From contig VBDQ01000031.1 in assembly GCA_005889075.1 (NCBI GenBank), positions 1-37,099 on the forward strand: 37,099 bases of DNA. Reading direction: 5' to 3'. Below, one piece after another: positions 31,006 to 37,099 of the stretch. A model generated the notes under the pieces. It was given only the letters and a program-made list of their open reading frames with translations. It did no database searches and was not told the DNA's origin. Source of the stretch: Chloroflexota bacterium (GTDB lineage: Bacteria > Chloroflexota > Limnocylindria > P2-11E). Within the stretch, counting starts at the first letter, position 1. Each line of letters opens with the position of its first letter. The position numbers were made by a program, and so were the translations under genes.

Positions 31006-31557
31006 TTGACCGACCAAGAGATCGTGAAGCTCTGCCTCGGCGGGGACGCCGACGCCTATGCGGCTCTGGTCGAACGATATGGCGGCCGTGTGTACAACAT
31101 CGCTCTGAGGATCACGAACGATCGCGACGCCGCCAACGATTGCGCCCAGGAGGCTTTCATCCGCGCCTATCGAGCGCTCCACCAGTACGACCCCTCATTG
31201 CCGTTCGGGCCGTGGCTCTTCCGGATCACGACGAACGCGAGCCTCAACCATGTCCAGCGTTGGCATGCGCACGAGACTGCCGTCGACGAGCTTCCTGAGT
31301 CACCGGAGGATCAAAACGAAGGCCCGGAGGCCACCACGCTCCGCCGCGAAGAGCTCGCCGAGGTCGTGTCTGCCATGGAAGAGCTACCGGCCGCCTACCG
31401 TGCGGCGCTCACACTCCGTCACATGCAGCAGCTCTCCTATCAAGAGGTGGCCGACGCCCTCGAGATCCCGCTCGGGACGGTGAAGACGCACCTCCATCGC
31501 GCGCGTGCGGCGCTCAAGGCACGGCTCGCGGCTCGCCGGCATGCGAGGCCAGCGTGA
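31006..31557 (+). CDS. ECF-type sigma-70 family RNA polymerase sigma factor
   Basis: A 183-residue sigma factor with region 2 (LVERYGGRVYNIALRITNDR, then DAANDCAQEAFIRAYRAL, and an FGPWLFRITTNASLNHVQR segment) and region 4 (YRAALTLRHMQQLSYQEVAD, then ALEIPLGTVKTHLHRARAAL). It lacks region 1 and region 3, as in ECF factors, and directs RNA polymerase to a specific promoter set. TTG 31006 (MTDQEIVKLCLGGD) with a GGGGGG upstream is the natural start; a GTG at 30955 would add 17 residues. It overlaps the next gene by 4 nt (GTGA), the usual position for its anti-sigma factor. Confidence 0.93.
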   Translation: MTDQEIVKLCLGGDADAYAALVERYGGRVYNIALRITNDRDAANDCAQEAFIRAYRALHQYDPSLPFGPWLFRITTNASLNHVQRWHAHETAVDELPESPEDQNEGPEATTLRREELAEVVSAMEELPAAYRAALTLRHMQQLSYQEVADALEIPLGTVKTHLHRARAALKARLAARRHARPA

Positions 31558-31949
31558 GCGGTCAGCTGCCCGACGACCTCGAGAGCATCGAGAGGCCTGT
31601 GCACCGCCTGCTCGCCGCGGTGCCACCCCAACCGCTCCCCCTCGGGTTCCGCGACGCGGTGATGCGCCGCGTCTCGGCGCGGGGCGTCAGCGCGTGGGAG
31701 TGGATCATCGCGACGGTGCTCGCGCTCCCATCGCTCGCGTTTCTCGTGTTCCAGCTACTTGACCGTGGCGACGAGTTCGCAGCCGCCGTGAACAACGTCG
31801 TCGCGGCAGCCTCGAGCGACGCCGCGGATGCCTTCTTCTTCGTCGATGGGACGACGGTCTTTGCGCTGGCCCTTCTCGGCATCGCGAGCATCATCGCCGC
31901 GCATGCGGCGCTCCTCTCTCCGACACGAAGGACCGTCGCCGGCAGATGA
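31554..31949 (+). CDS. Putative membrane anti-sigma factor
   Basis: A 131-residue protein whose GTG start overlaps the sigma stop. A short N-terminal cytoplasmic part (PDDLESIERPVHRLLAAVPP, about 5-45) is followed by two membrane helices (WEWIIATVLALPSLAFLVFQ and TVFALALLGIASIIAAHAAL). The zinc-binding HxxxCxxC motif of ZAS anti-sigma factors is absent, so the assignment rests on position and topology only. It overlaps the next gene by 4 nt (ATGA). Confidence 0.7.
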   Translation: MSGQLPDDLESIERPVHRLLAAVPPQPLPLGFRDAVMRRVSARGVSAWEWIIATVLALPSLAFLVFQLLDRGDEFAAAVNNVVAAASSDAADAFFFVDGTTVFALALLGIASIIAAHAALLSPTRRTVAGR

Positions 31950-32740
31950 AGGAACGCGACGCGATGCTCGTCCTCGGGGCGGTCATCCTCGCGGTCGGCG
32001 TATCGGCGCTGCTGCTCGCGGGTTCGCTCGCGACCGCGCGATCGACAGGTGCTCGTCAGCGGATCTTCTTCGATCCACGGAACTCGCCACCGCCGGCGCT
32101 CACGATCATCGAGGCGGAGCGAGGCGTACCCGGTGCGCTGCAGCCGATCGTTCCGCTCCAGCGTGGCGTCTCCGATACGGCGCGCGATGCCGCGGGGTAT
32201 CTGTTGGTCCTCCTCGGAACGTCCGCGGCGCTGGTGCTCGCGCGCGAGCAGGTCGTGCGGACGTATCGCGCATCGCTCGGCGATTGGCGCGCGCAGGTCC
32301 GCGTCCTCGCGAGCGGTCTCGCGGTACTCGGCGTCGGTGCGTCTGCCGCCGCGCTTTCGTGGATCGTGTTCCTCGGATCGGTCGCGAGCTTCCGCAGCGG
32401 TCCGCTTGGTGTCCCGGCCACCCTCCAAGTTGGCCTCGCAGCCTTCAGCGTCGCGCTCGTGGTGGTTGGTGTGGCAGCGCTCATCGGCTTCGCCGCCGCG
32501 GCGTGGCGTTTGGGCGATGCGCTCTTCGGGATGCAGGTGCTGCGACGCTTCGCCAGCAGCGTTCCCGCCCCTCTCATCGCACTCTTAGGGGCAAGCCTTA
32601 TCTATATCGCGTGGCAGCTTCCATACGTGGGTGCGCTCGCGGTGGTGCTCGCGCTCGCGTACGCGCTCGGGGCCGTCGTGACGGCTCGACTCGCTCCCCC
32701 AAGCACTCCGCAGGCAAGCACTCCGCAGGCTGCGCACTGA
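31946..32740 (+). CDS. Polytopic membrane protein of unknown function
   Basis: A 264-residue membrane protein with about six hydrophobic helices: MLVLGAVILAVGVSALLLAG near the N-terminus, then AAGYLLVLLGTSAALVLA, VRVLASGLAVLGVGASAAAL, VGLAAFSVALVVVGVAALIG, LIALLGASLIYIAWQLP and VGALAVVLALAYALGAVV. A roughly 45-residue extracytoplasmic loop lies after the first helix. No family is recognised. The C-terminus carries a duplicated STPQA from two perfect 15-nt repeats (32701-32730). It sits between the putative anti-sigma factor and the MacA-like adaptor, so it is probably part of that module. Confidence 0.78.
   Translation: MKERDAMLVLGAVILAVGVSALLLAGSLATARSTGARQRIFFDPRNSPPPALTIIEAERGVPGALQPIVPLQRGVSDTARDAAGYLLVLLGTSAALVLAREQVVRTYRASLGDWRAQVRVLASGLAVLGVGASAAALSWIVFLGSVASFRSGPLGVPATLQVGLAAFSVALVVVGVAALIGFAAAAWRLGDALFGMQVLRRFASSVPAPLIALLGASLIYIAWQLPYVGALAVVLALAYALGAVVTARLAPPSTPQASTPQAAH
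32701..32730 (+). repeat. Perfect 15-bp tandem duplication at the end of the membrane gene
   Basis: AAGCACTCCGCAGGC occurs twice in direct succession (32701-32715 and 32716-32730), adding five residues (STPQA) twice without disturbing the frame. Being identical, the copies look recent, or are prone to slippage. Confidence 0.85.
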
Positions 32741-32765
32741 CCGCGCAAGGAGCAAGGTTCCGCAG

Positions 32766-34655
32766 ATGACCGTGATCAGAGGGATCCTCGCGACGTGGCC
32801 GGGACGCCTGTTCGGCGTCGCGCTCGTCGCGGTTCTCGCGGGCGGCGCGGTCGTCGCGTCGCGCGTGAACGCGCAGCCGGCGAAGGCGGAGATCAGGACG
32901 CAGCCGGTCGCGCGTGGCTCGGTCACCCAGACCGTTGCGATCTCGGGCTCCGTGAACGCCTCGAGTCAAGTGAAGCTCGCGTTCAAGGCTCAGGGAAAGA
33001 TCTCCGCAATCTACGTGTCGGTCGGACAGCAGGTCACCGCCGGTCAGGCGATCGCGACCATCGACACCACTGATCTGCAGACCACGCTGACGCAGGCGCA
33101 GCAGAGCCTCAAGAGCGCACAGCTCAACTACGACAAGGCCGCTCAGTCGGCGAACGACGCGCAGCGCAGTCTCGACCAGACCGTCCAGCAAACGCAGACC
33201 GATATCGCGAACGCCCAGCAAGCGCTCACGAAGCTGCAGCAGAACTACGCCAACGCGAAGACGAACGCGCTCTCGTTCGGGAGCGGCCTCTACACGGATC
33301 TCGGCGCGTTCCAGAGCGCGCTCGACACGGTGAAGACTGACATCGACATCGTGCTCAATCAGCTCGACAACAGCTCGCGGAACGGTGACATCCAGCTCAA
33401 CGCGCAGAACGATTTCAAGAGCGCTCAGAACTCGCTCAACAGCGCATACGCGCCGCTCGCGAGCGCGCAGAACCTGTCGGCGACCGTCCTGAAGCCGGCG
33501 ATCGACGACCTCCAGCACTCACTCGACGGGATCGGCGCCGCGATCGCGGAGTTCGATTCCGCTCTTGTTGCCGGACAGGACACCGGCCACGCGAACTCGG
33601 ACTTCCAGCAGGCCATGCTCGCGTACAACCTCGCGTCCTCGCGCCTTCAGGGCGGGCTTGACAGCGTGACCGGGCCGCTCGGGACGATCGCGACCGACAT
33701 CAGCTCGGCGCAGGCCTCTCTCAACACGACGAACACGCGAACGATCAAGGGCCTCGATACCGCGCGGACGTCCCTCGCGAACCTCCAAAGCGTGGTGACG
33801 ACGGAGCAGCAGCTCGGTTCGTCGATCAAGACCAAGATGACCCAGGCCGGCACCGCACTTTCGACGGTCAACGATGCGATCGGGGGCTCGATCGTGAGCG
33901 CGATGCAGAACATCGTCTCTACGCAGCAGCGCTCGGCGCAGAGCATCCAGTCGGCCCAGACCAACGTGGCGAACCAGCCGTTCAACCTTGCCAGCGCGAA
34001 GACCTCGGTCGACAACGCCGCGACGTCGGTCCAGAACGCGCAGGCGAACATCGATGCCGCGACGCTCACCGCACCGTCGTCGGGCGTGATCGCGTCGATC
34101 GCGAACTCCGTCGGCGAGAGCTCCGCGAGCCCGTTCGCGGTCCTCGCGAACACCGCGGCGCTGTCGCTGCACGGCACGATCGGCGAGGCCGACGTCGCCA
34201 AGCTCAAGCTGGGCCAAGTAGCGAACGTCACCGTCGACGCGGTCGGCTCGACCACGCGCATGACCGGGAAGGTCACGTCCGTCGACCCCGTGGCGACGAT
34301 CCAGCAGGGCGTGCCGGTCTACGGTGTGGACGTCACGATCGATCTGCCCAACCAGCAGGTGAAGCCCGGCATGAGCGGCACCGCGAACGTCATCATCGCG
34401 AGCCGCCAGGGCGTCCTGACCGTTCCGAACCTCGCGATCCGAACGACCGGTGGCCGTCGCTACGTGCAGGTGTTGAAGGACGGCGAGGCGGTCGACGCCG
34501 ACGTGACGTTCGGGATCGCGAACGACACGGTCACCGAGGTCGTCTCCGGCCTCTCCGAGGGAGACCTCGTGGTCCTGCCGCAGACCCGCGCCACCGCCAC
34601 GCAGCGCGTGGGTGGTGGCGGACCCGGCGGCGGACCGGTGTTTATCGGGCGGTGA
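32766..34655 (+). CDS. MacA/HlyD-type ABC-efflux adaptor with very long coiled coil
   Basis: Membrane-fusion adaptor of 629 residues. One N-terminal membrane helix (RLFGVALVAVLAGGAVVASRV) leads to a barrel/lipoyl half (VKLAFKAQGKISAIYVSVGQ), then a very long Gln/Ala/Ser/Asn-rich helical region (about 100-425), the second lipoyl half (TLTAPSSGVIASI), a beta-barrel and a membrane-proximal domain (PVYGVDVTIDLPNQQVKPGM). Gly-rich end. MacA proteins are about 370-400 residues, so the coil is unusually extended. It links a MacB-type transporter to an outer partner; no TolC-like gene is near. The last codons overlap the ATPase start (GTGA). Confidence 0.9.
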   Translation: MTVIRGILATWPGRLFGVALVAVLAGGAVVASRVNAQPAKAEIRTQPVARGSVTQTVAISGSVNASSQVKLAFKAQGKISAIYVSVGQQVTAGQAIATIDTTDLQTTLTQAQQSLKSAQLNYDKAAQSANDAQRSLDQTVQQTQTDIANAQQALTKLQQNYANAKTNALSFGSGLYTDLGAFQSALDTVKTDIDIVLNQLDNSSRNGDIQLNAQNDFKSAQNSLNSAYAPLASAQNLSATVLKPAIDDLQHSLDGIGAAIAEFDSALVAGQDTGHANSDFQQAMLAYNLASSRLQGGLDSVTGPLGTIATDISSAQASLNTTNTRTIKGLDTARTSLANLQSVVTTEQQLGSSIKTKMTQAGTALSTVNDAIGGSIVSAMQNIVSTQQRSAQSIQSAQTNVANQPFNLASAKTSVDNAATSVQNAQANIDAATLTAPSSGVIASIANSVGESSASPFAVLANTAALSLHGTIGEADVAKLKLGQVANVTVDAVGSTTRMTGKVTSVDPVATIQQGVPVYGVDVTIDLPNQQVKPGMSGTANVIIASRQGVLTVPNLAIRTTGGRRYVQVLKDGEAVDADVTFGIANDTVTEVVSGLSEGDLVVLPQTRATATQRVGGGGPGGGPVFIGR

Positions 34656-35392
34656 TCCAGAGCGTCGTCCAGCTCCGCGGCATCGCAAAGACCTACACGA
34701 TCGGTCGAGAGATCACGGTGAACGCGCTCCGGGGCGTCGATCTCGACGTCCGACCGGGCGAGTTCGTCGCGATCATGGGTCCCTCGGGCTCGGGCAAGTC
34801 GACGCTCATGAACATCCTCGGTTGCCTCGACGTACCCGATTCCGGCACGTACGTGCTCGCCGGGGAGAACGTGGGAAAGCTCTCCGACGACAAGCTCGCG
34901 GCGATCCGCAACCAGCACATCGGCTTCGTGTTCCAGACCTTCAACCTGCTGCCGCGCCTCAACGCCATCGAGAACGTGGAGCTTCCGCTGATCTACGGGG
35001 GCGATCGCCACGACCGTCGCGCGCGGGCCCTCAGCGCCCTCGAGCAGGTCGGCCTGGGCGATCGCGTGCACCATCGCCCGAGCGAGCTCTCGGGCGGTCA
35101 GCAGCAGCGGGTCGCCATCGCACGCGCGCTGCTCAACGACCCTTCGATGATCCTCGCGGACGAGCCGACGGGGAACCTCGATTCGCGATCGAGCGCTGAG
35201 ATCCTGGCGATCTTCCAGCGGCTCAACGACCTCGGGAAGACGGTGGTCATGGTGACGCACGAGCCGGACGTCGCTGCGCACACCAAGCGCATCGTTCGCA
35301 TGCGCGACGGCGTCGTCGCGCGCGACGAGCTCGTCTCGCAGCCGCGCCGCGCCGAAGACGAGATCGCGGCGGGGATCGGCGCCGCCGAATGA
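34652..35392 (+). CDS. ABC transporter ATP-binding protein (MacB/LolD-type)
   Basis: A 246-residue ATPase with Walker [10 protein letters not shown] (43-51), Q-loop [12 protein letters not shown] (92-103), signature [15 protein letters not shown] (146-160) and Walker [13 protein letters not shown] (166-177) with catalytic Glu171, ending with a H-loop VTHEPD. NILGCLD after Walker A is characteristic of the MacB/LolD/FtsE group. Start is GTG 34652, overlapping the adaptor stop, and its stop overlaps the permease start (ATGA). It drives export of an unknown substrate. Confidence 0.97.
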   Translation: MIQSVVQLRGIAKTYTIGREITVNALRGVDLDVRPGEFVAIMGPSGSGKSTLMNILGCLDVPDSGTYVLAGENVGKLSDDKLAAIRNQHIGFVFQTFNLLPRLNAIENVELPLIYGGDRHDRRARALSALEQVGLGDRVHHRPSELSGGQQQRVAIARALLNDPSMILADEPTGNLDSRSSAEILAIFQRLNDLGKTVVMVTHEPDVAAHTKRIVRMRDGVVARDELVSQPRRAEDEIAAGIGAAE

Positions 35393-36657
35393 AGCTCTTC
35401 GACTCCTTCCGCTCGGCGCTCCAGTCGCTCGTGGTCAACAAGCTCCGCTCCGCACTCACGATGCTGGGCGTGATCATCGGCGTCGCCGCCGTGATCGCGA
35501 TGGTGTCGGTCGGTAACGGCGCGTCGCAGAGCGTGCAGAACACCATCCTCAGCCTCGGCTCGAACCTCGTGACCGTCACGCCGAACTTCTCGACCGATCA
35601 GGGGCTCCGCGGAGCCGGGGCGCAGGCGCAAAACCTCACGCTCGACGACATGCGCTCGATTCAGGATCAGCTCGGCACCTCGATCGTGGCCATCGAGGCC
35701 GAGCAGCAGACCGGGCGCTGGCAGGTGACCGCCGCGGGGCAGAACTGGAACACGCAGGTCACCGGCGTCACCGAGAACTACCAGGCCGTCCGTGACTGGC
35801 CCCTCGAGGAGGGCGACTTCTTCAGCACGAGCGACCTGAACGTGAACGCGCAGGTCGCGGTCATCGGCTCGACCACCGCAACGAGTCTTTTCGGCGACGG
35901 CGACGCCGTCGGGCAGACGATCCAGCTGCGACAGGCGTTCGGCGGGGGCAAGGATCAGCGCGCGCGGATCATCAACTTCAAGGTCATCGGGGTGCTCGCC
36001 ACAAAGGGCACGACGTTCGGATTCAGCCGCGACGACCAGATCGTCGTGCCGATCACGACCGCCCAGCACGTCCTCACCGGTCAGCTCAACCGCGTGCAGC
36101 AGATCGTCATCAAAGCCGCGTCCTCCGACACGATGGACGAGACGACGAGCGACGTGAACAACATCCTGCTGCAGCGTCACAAGATCTCTGACCCGGCGAA
36201 CGCCGACTTCGCGGTGACGAATCAGAACGACACGCTGCAAGCCCTTTCGAACGTCACTGGGACCTTCACGCTGCTGCTCGGCGCGATCGGCGGGATCTCT
36301 CTGCTCGTCGGAGGAATCGGGATCATGAACATCATGCTCGTCTCGGTGAACGAGAGGACACGCGAGATCGGCATCCGCAAGGCCGTGGGGGCGCGCCGCG
36401 GCGACATCCTCACGCAGTTCCTCATCGAGGCGATCGCGCTCACCGGACTCGGCGGCGTACTCGGGATCCTCATCGGTTGGTCGATCACCGTAGCCGTGCA
36501 TCAGATCCCGCAGGCCGCGAGCGTGCCGCTCGTCATCACGACCGGCACGGTGATCATCGCGGTCAGCGTGTCCGTCGGGATCGGCGTGATCTTTGGGATC
36601 TATCCGGCCATGCGCGCCGCACGGCTCCACCCCATCCAGGCACTTCGCTACGAGTAG
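35389..36657 (+). CDS. ABC transporter permease, MacB-type (MacB_PCD + FtsX)
   Basis: A 422-residue permease. One membrane helix ([20 protein letters not shown]) precedes a periplasmic MacB core domain (about 45-285), then three membrane helices with FtsX signatures: [20 protein letters not shown] and the following [20 protein letters not shown], a [15 protein letters not shown] helix, and [19 protein letters not shown], the family C-terminus. ATG 35389 overlaps the ATPase stop. With the adaptor and ATPase it forms a MacAB-like export machine in a probably monoderm cell. Confidence 0.97.
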   Translation: MKLFDSFRSALQSLVVNKLRSALTMLGVIIGVAAVIAMVSVGNGASQSVQNTILSLGSNLVTVTPNFSTDQGLRGAGAQAQNLTLDDMRSIQDQLGTSIVAIEAEQQTGRWQVTAAGQNWNTQVTGVTENYQAVRDWPLEEGDFFSTSDLNVNAQVAVIGSTTATSLFGDGDAVGQTIQLRQAFGGGKDQRARIINFKVIGVLATKGTTFGFSRDDQIVVPITTAQHVLTGQLNRVQQIVIKAASSDTMDETTSDVNNILLQRHKISDPANADFAVTNQNDTLQALSNVTGTFTLLLGAIGGISLLVGGIGIMNIMLVSVNERTREIGIRKAVGARRGDILTQFLIEAIALTGLGGVLGILIGWSITVAVHQIPQAASVPLVITTGTVIIAVSVSVGIGVIFGIYPAMRAARLHPIQALRYE

Positions 36658-36686
36658 GAACCGAGCTACCGCACGGTCTATACGTC

Positions 36687-36708
36687 GAAGCCTTGCAAGC
36701 AAGGCTTC
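36687..36708 (+). promoter_or_regulatory. Near-perfect palindrome just upstream of the last gene
   Basis: GAAGCCTTGC (36687-36696), a 2-nt AA centre, then GCAAGGCTTC (36699-36708). It lies between the permease stop and the strong GGAGGAG (36713-36719) of the next gene. A TATACG at 36679-36684 could be a weak -10 ahead of it. It could be an operator for the next gene, or an RNA hairpin affecting its translation; it is not a standard terminator, having no T-tract. Confidence 0.55.
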
Positions 36709-36729
36709 TGGTAGGAGGAGACCCAAGCA

Positions 36730-37099
36730 ATGAAGACACCACAGATCGTCATCGGCGCCGTCGCGGCGCTCGCCCTCGCGGGGGGCGGATTCGCGGCGGG
36801 CATGACGTACGAGAAGTCCCAGTCGAGCACTCCAACCGCGGCCACGACCACCCAGACCACGACCGGACGAGGAGCGGCCGGCGGACGCGGCGCCTTCGGC
36901 GGCAGCGGCGCGACCGGCGGGATCCAGCCGGTGGTCGGCCGGGTCCTCGCGGTCAACGAAGGATCCATCACCGTCGCGGCCGTCGAGCGTGGGCAGGGTC
37001 AGAACACGCAAGCCGGCGCCTCGCCCGCGACCCAATCGCAGATCGTGCTCATCGGCACGAACACGCGGATCGTGCGGACCACGGAGACCGACGTGAAGC
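36730..37099 (+). CDS. Gly-rich exported protein (3' truncated)
   Basis: Start ATG 36730 follows GGAGGAG by 10 nt. The visible 123 residues begin [20 protein letters not shown], a signal peptide or anchor, then a Thr/Gly/Arg-rich spacer and [20 protein letters not shown], followed after a short polar stretch by a [14 protein letters not shown] segment. This beta-strand pattern resembles DUF5666-type OB-fold repeats; that assignment is weak. The gene runs off the window. It is downstream of the MacB-type permease, and the Gly-rich region also recalls the C-terminus of the MacA-like adaptor, so it may be an associated extracytoplasmic component. Confidence 0.75.
   Translation, partial: MKTPQIVIGAVAALALAGGGFAAGMTYEKSQSSTPTAATTTQTTTGRGAAGGRGAFGGSGATGGIQPVVGRVLAVNEGSITVAAVERGQGQNTQAGASPATQSQIVLIGTNTRIVRTTETDVK

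Noticed and set aside
32701-32730. CRISPR-like direct repeats
   Set aside because: Two adjacent 15-nt copies without spacers, inside a coding region; a simple in-frame duplication.
35098-37035. 645-codon - strand frame under the ABC transporter
   Set aside because: Antisense to a complete ATPase and permease; composition dominated by Asp, Arg, Gly and His without any family signature.

Overview
The window is a gene-dense, GC-rich stretch of bacterial chromosome. Overlapping stop/start codons, frequent GTG and TTG starts, monoderm-style exporters and an rplU-rpmA-rpmE-DUF1385-prfA block suggest a Chloroflexota-like or other Terrabacteria lineage. That assignment is inference: there is no rRNA here to settle it. 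I found no IS element, prophage, CRISPR array, tRNA or rRNA.

Layout. (1) 1-720: 3' end of a charged, repeat-rich protein gene and a strong intrinsic terminator. (2) 742-2844 (+): acyl-CoA dehydrogenase, a small PCP_red-like protein and a FabG-like SDR whose ATG-initiated frame has an amber stop at codon 4. (3) 2889-5166: isocitrate lyase-like enzyme (-) divergent from a LysR regulator (+), with a 19-nt palindrome and near-perfect -10 boxes between them. (4) 5180-7558 (-): TPR protein, a cluster of DnaA-box-like sites, then a thioesterase/acyl-CoA dehydrogenase pair. (5) 7597-8049 (+): YggT, followed by two strong hairpins. (6) 8167-18571 (-): a ten-gene directon. In transcription order it encodes GNAT, a FecR-domain protein, a serine hydrolase, ThyA, DHFR, an AcuC/HDAC-like deacetylase, a YIP1 protein, a DUF983 zinc-ribbon protein, an acyl-CoA synthetase and a Tat-exported bicovalent-flavin oxidase. 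Most junctions from the serine hydrolase onward overlap by 1-4 nt. (7) 18595-20946 (+): beta-CASP nuclease and a luciferase-like oxidoreductase. (8) 20953-23154 (-): TPR/HTH regulator, possible micro-protein, DinB-like protein. (9) 23235-24614 (+): secreted protein with a duplicated C-terminal domain. (10) 24544-30951 (-): MBL hydrolase, polytopic His-containing membrane protein, L21, L27, L31, DUF1385, RF1, small membrane protein, hydantoinase-like amidohydrolase. (11) 31006-37099 (+): ECF sigma factor, membrane anti-sigma candidate, membrane protein, an unusually long MacA-like adaptor, MacB-type ATPase and permease, and the start of a Gly-rich exported protein.

How the genes fit together. 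Regions 2-4 and the acyl-CoA synthetase point to acyl-CoA and C2 carbon metabolism. The thyA-folA pair supplies dTMP and recycles dihydrofolate. Region 11 looks like a sigma-controlled ABC export module.

The most unusual theme is translation initiation. The flavin oxidase and the hydantoinase need non-canonical starts (CTG; ATC or CTG) to make complete proteins, and the SDR has a stop just after its only plausible ATG. Other points of interest are the phased DnaA-box cluster, the deacetylase embedded in a thyA/folA operon, and the duplicated domain of the 23235 protein. I did not find a clearly novel multi-gene defence-type system.
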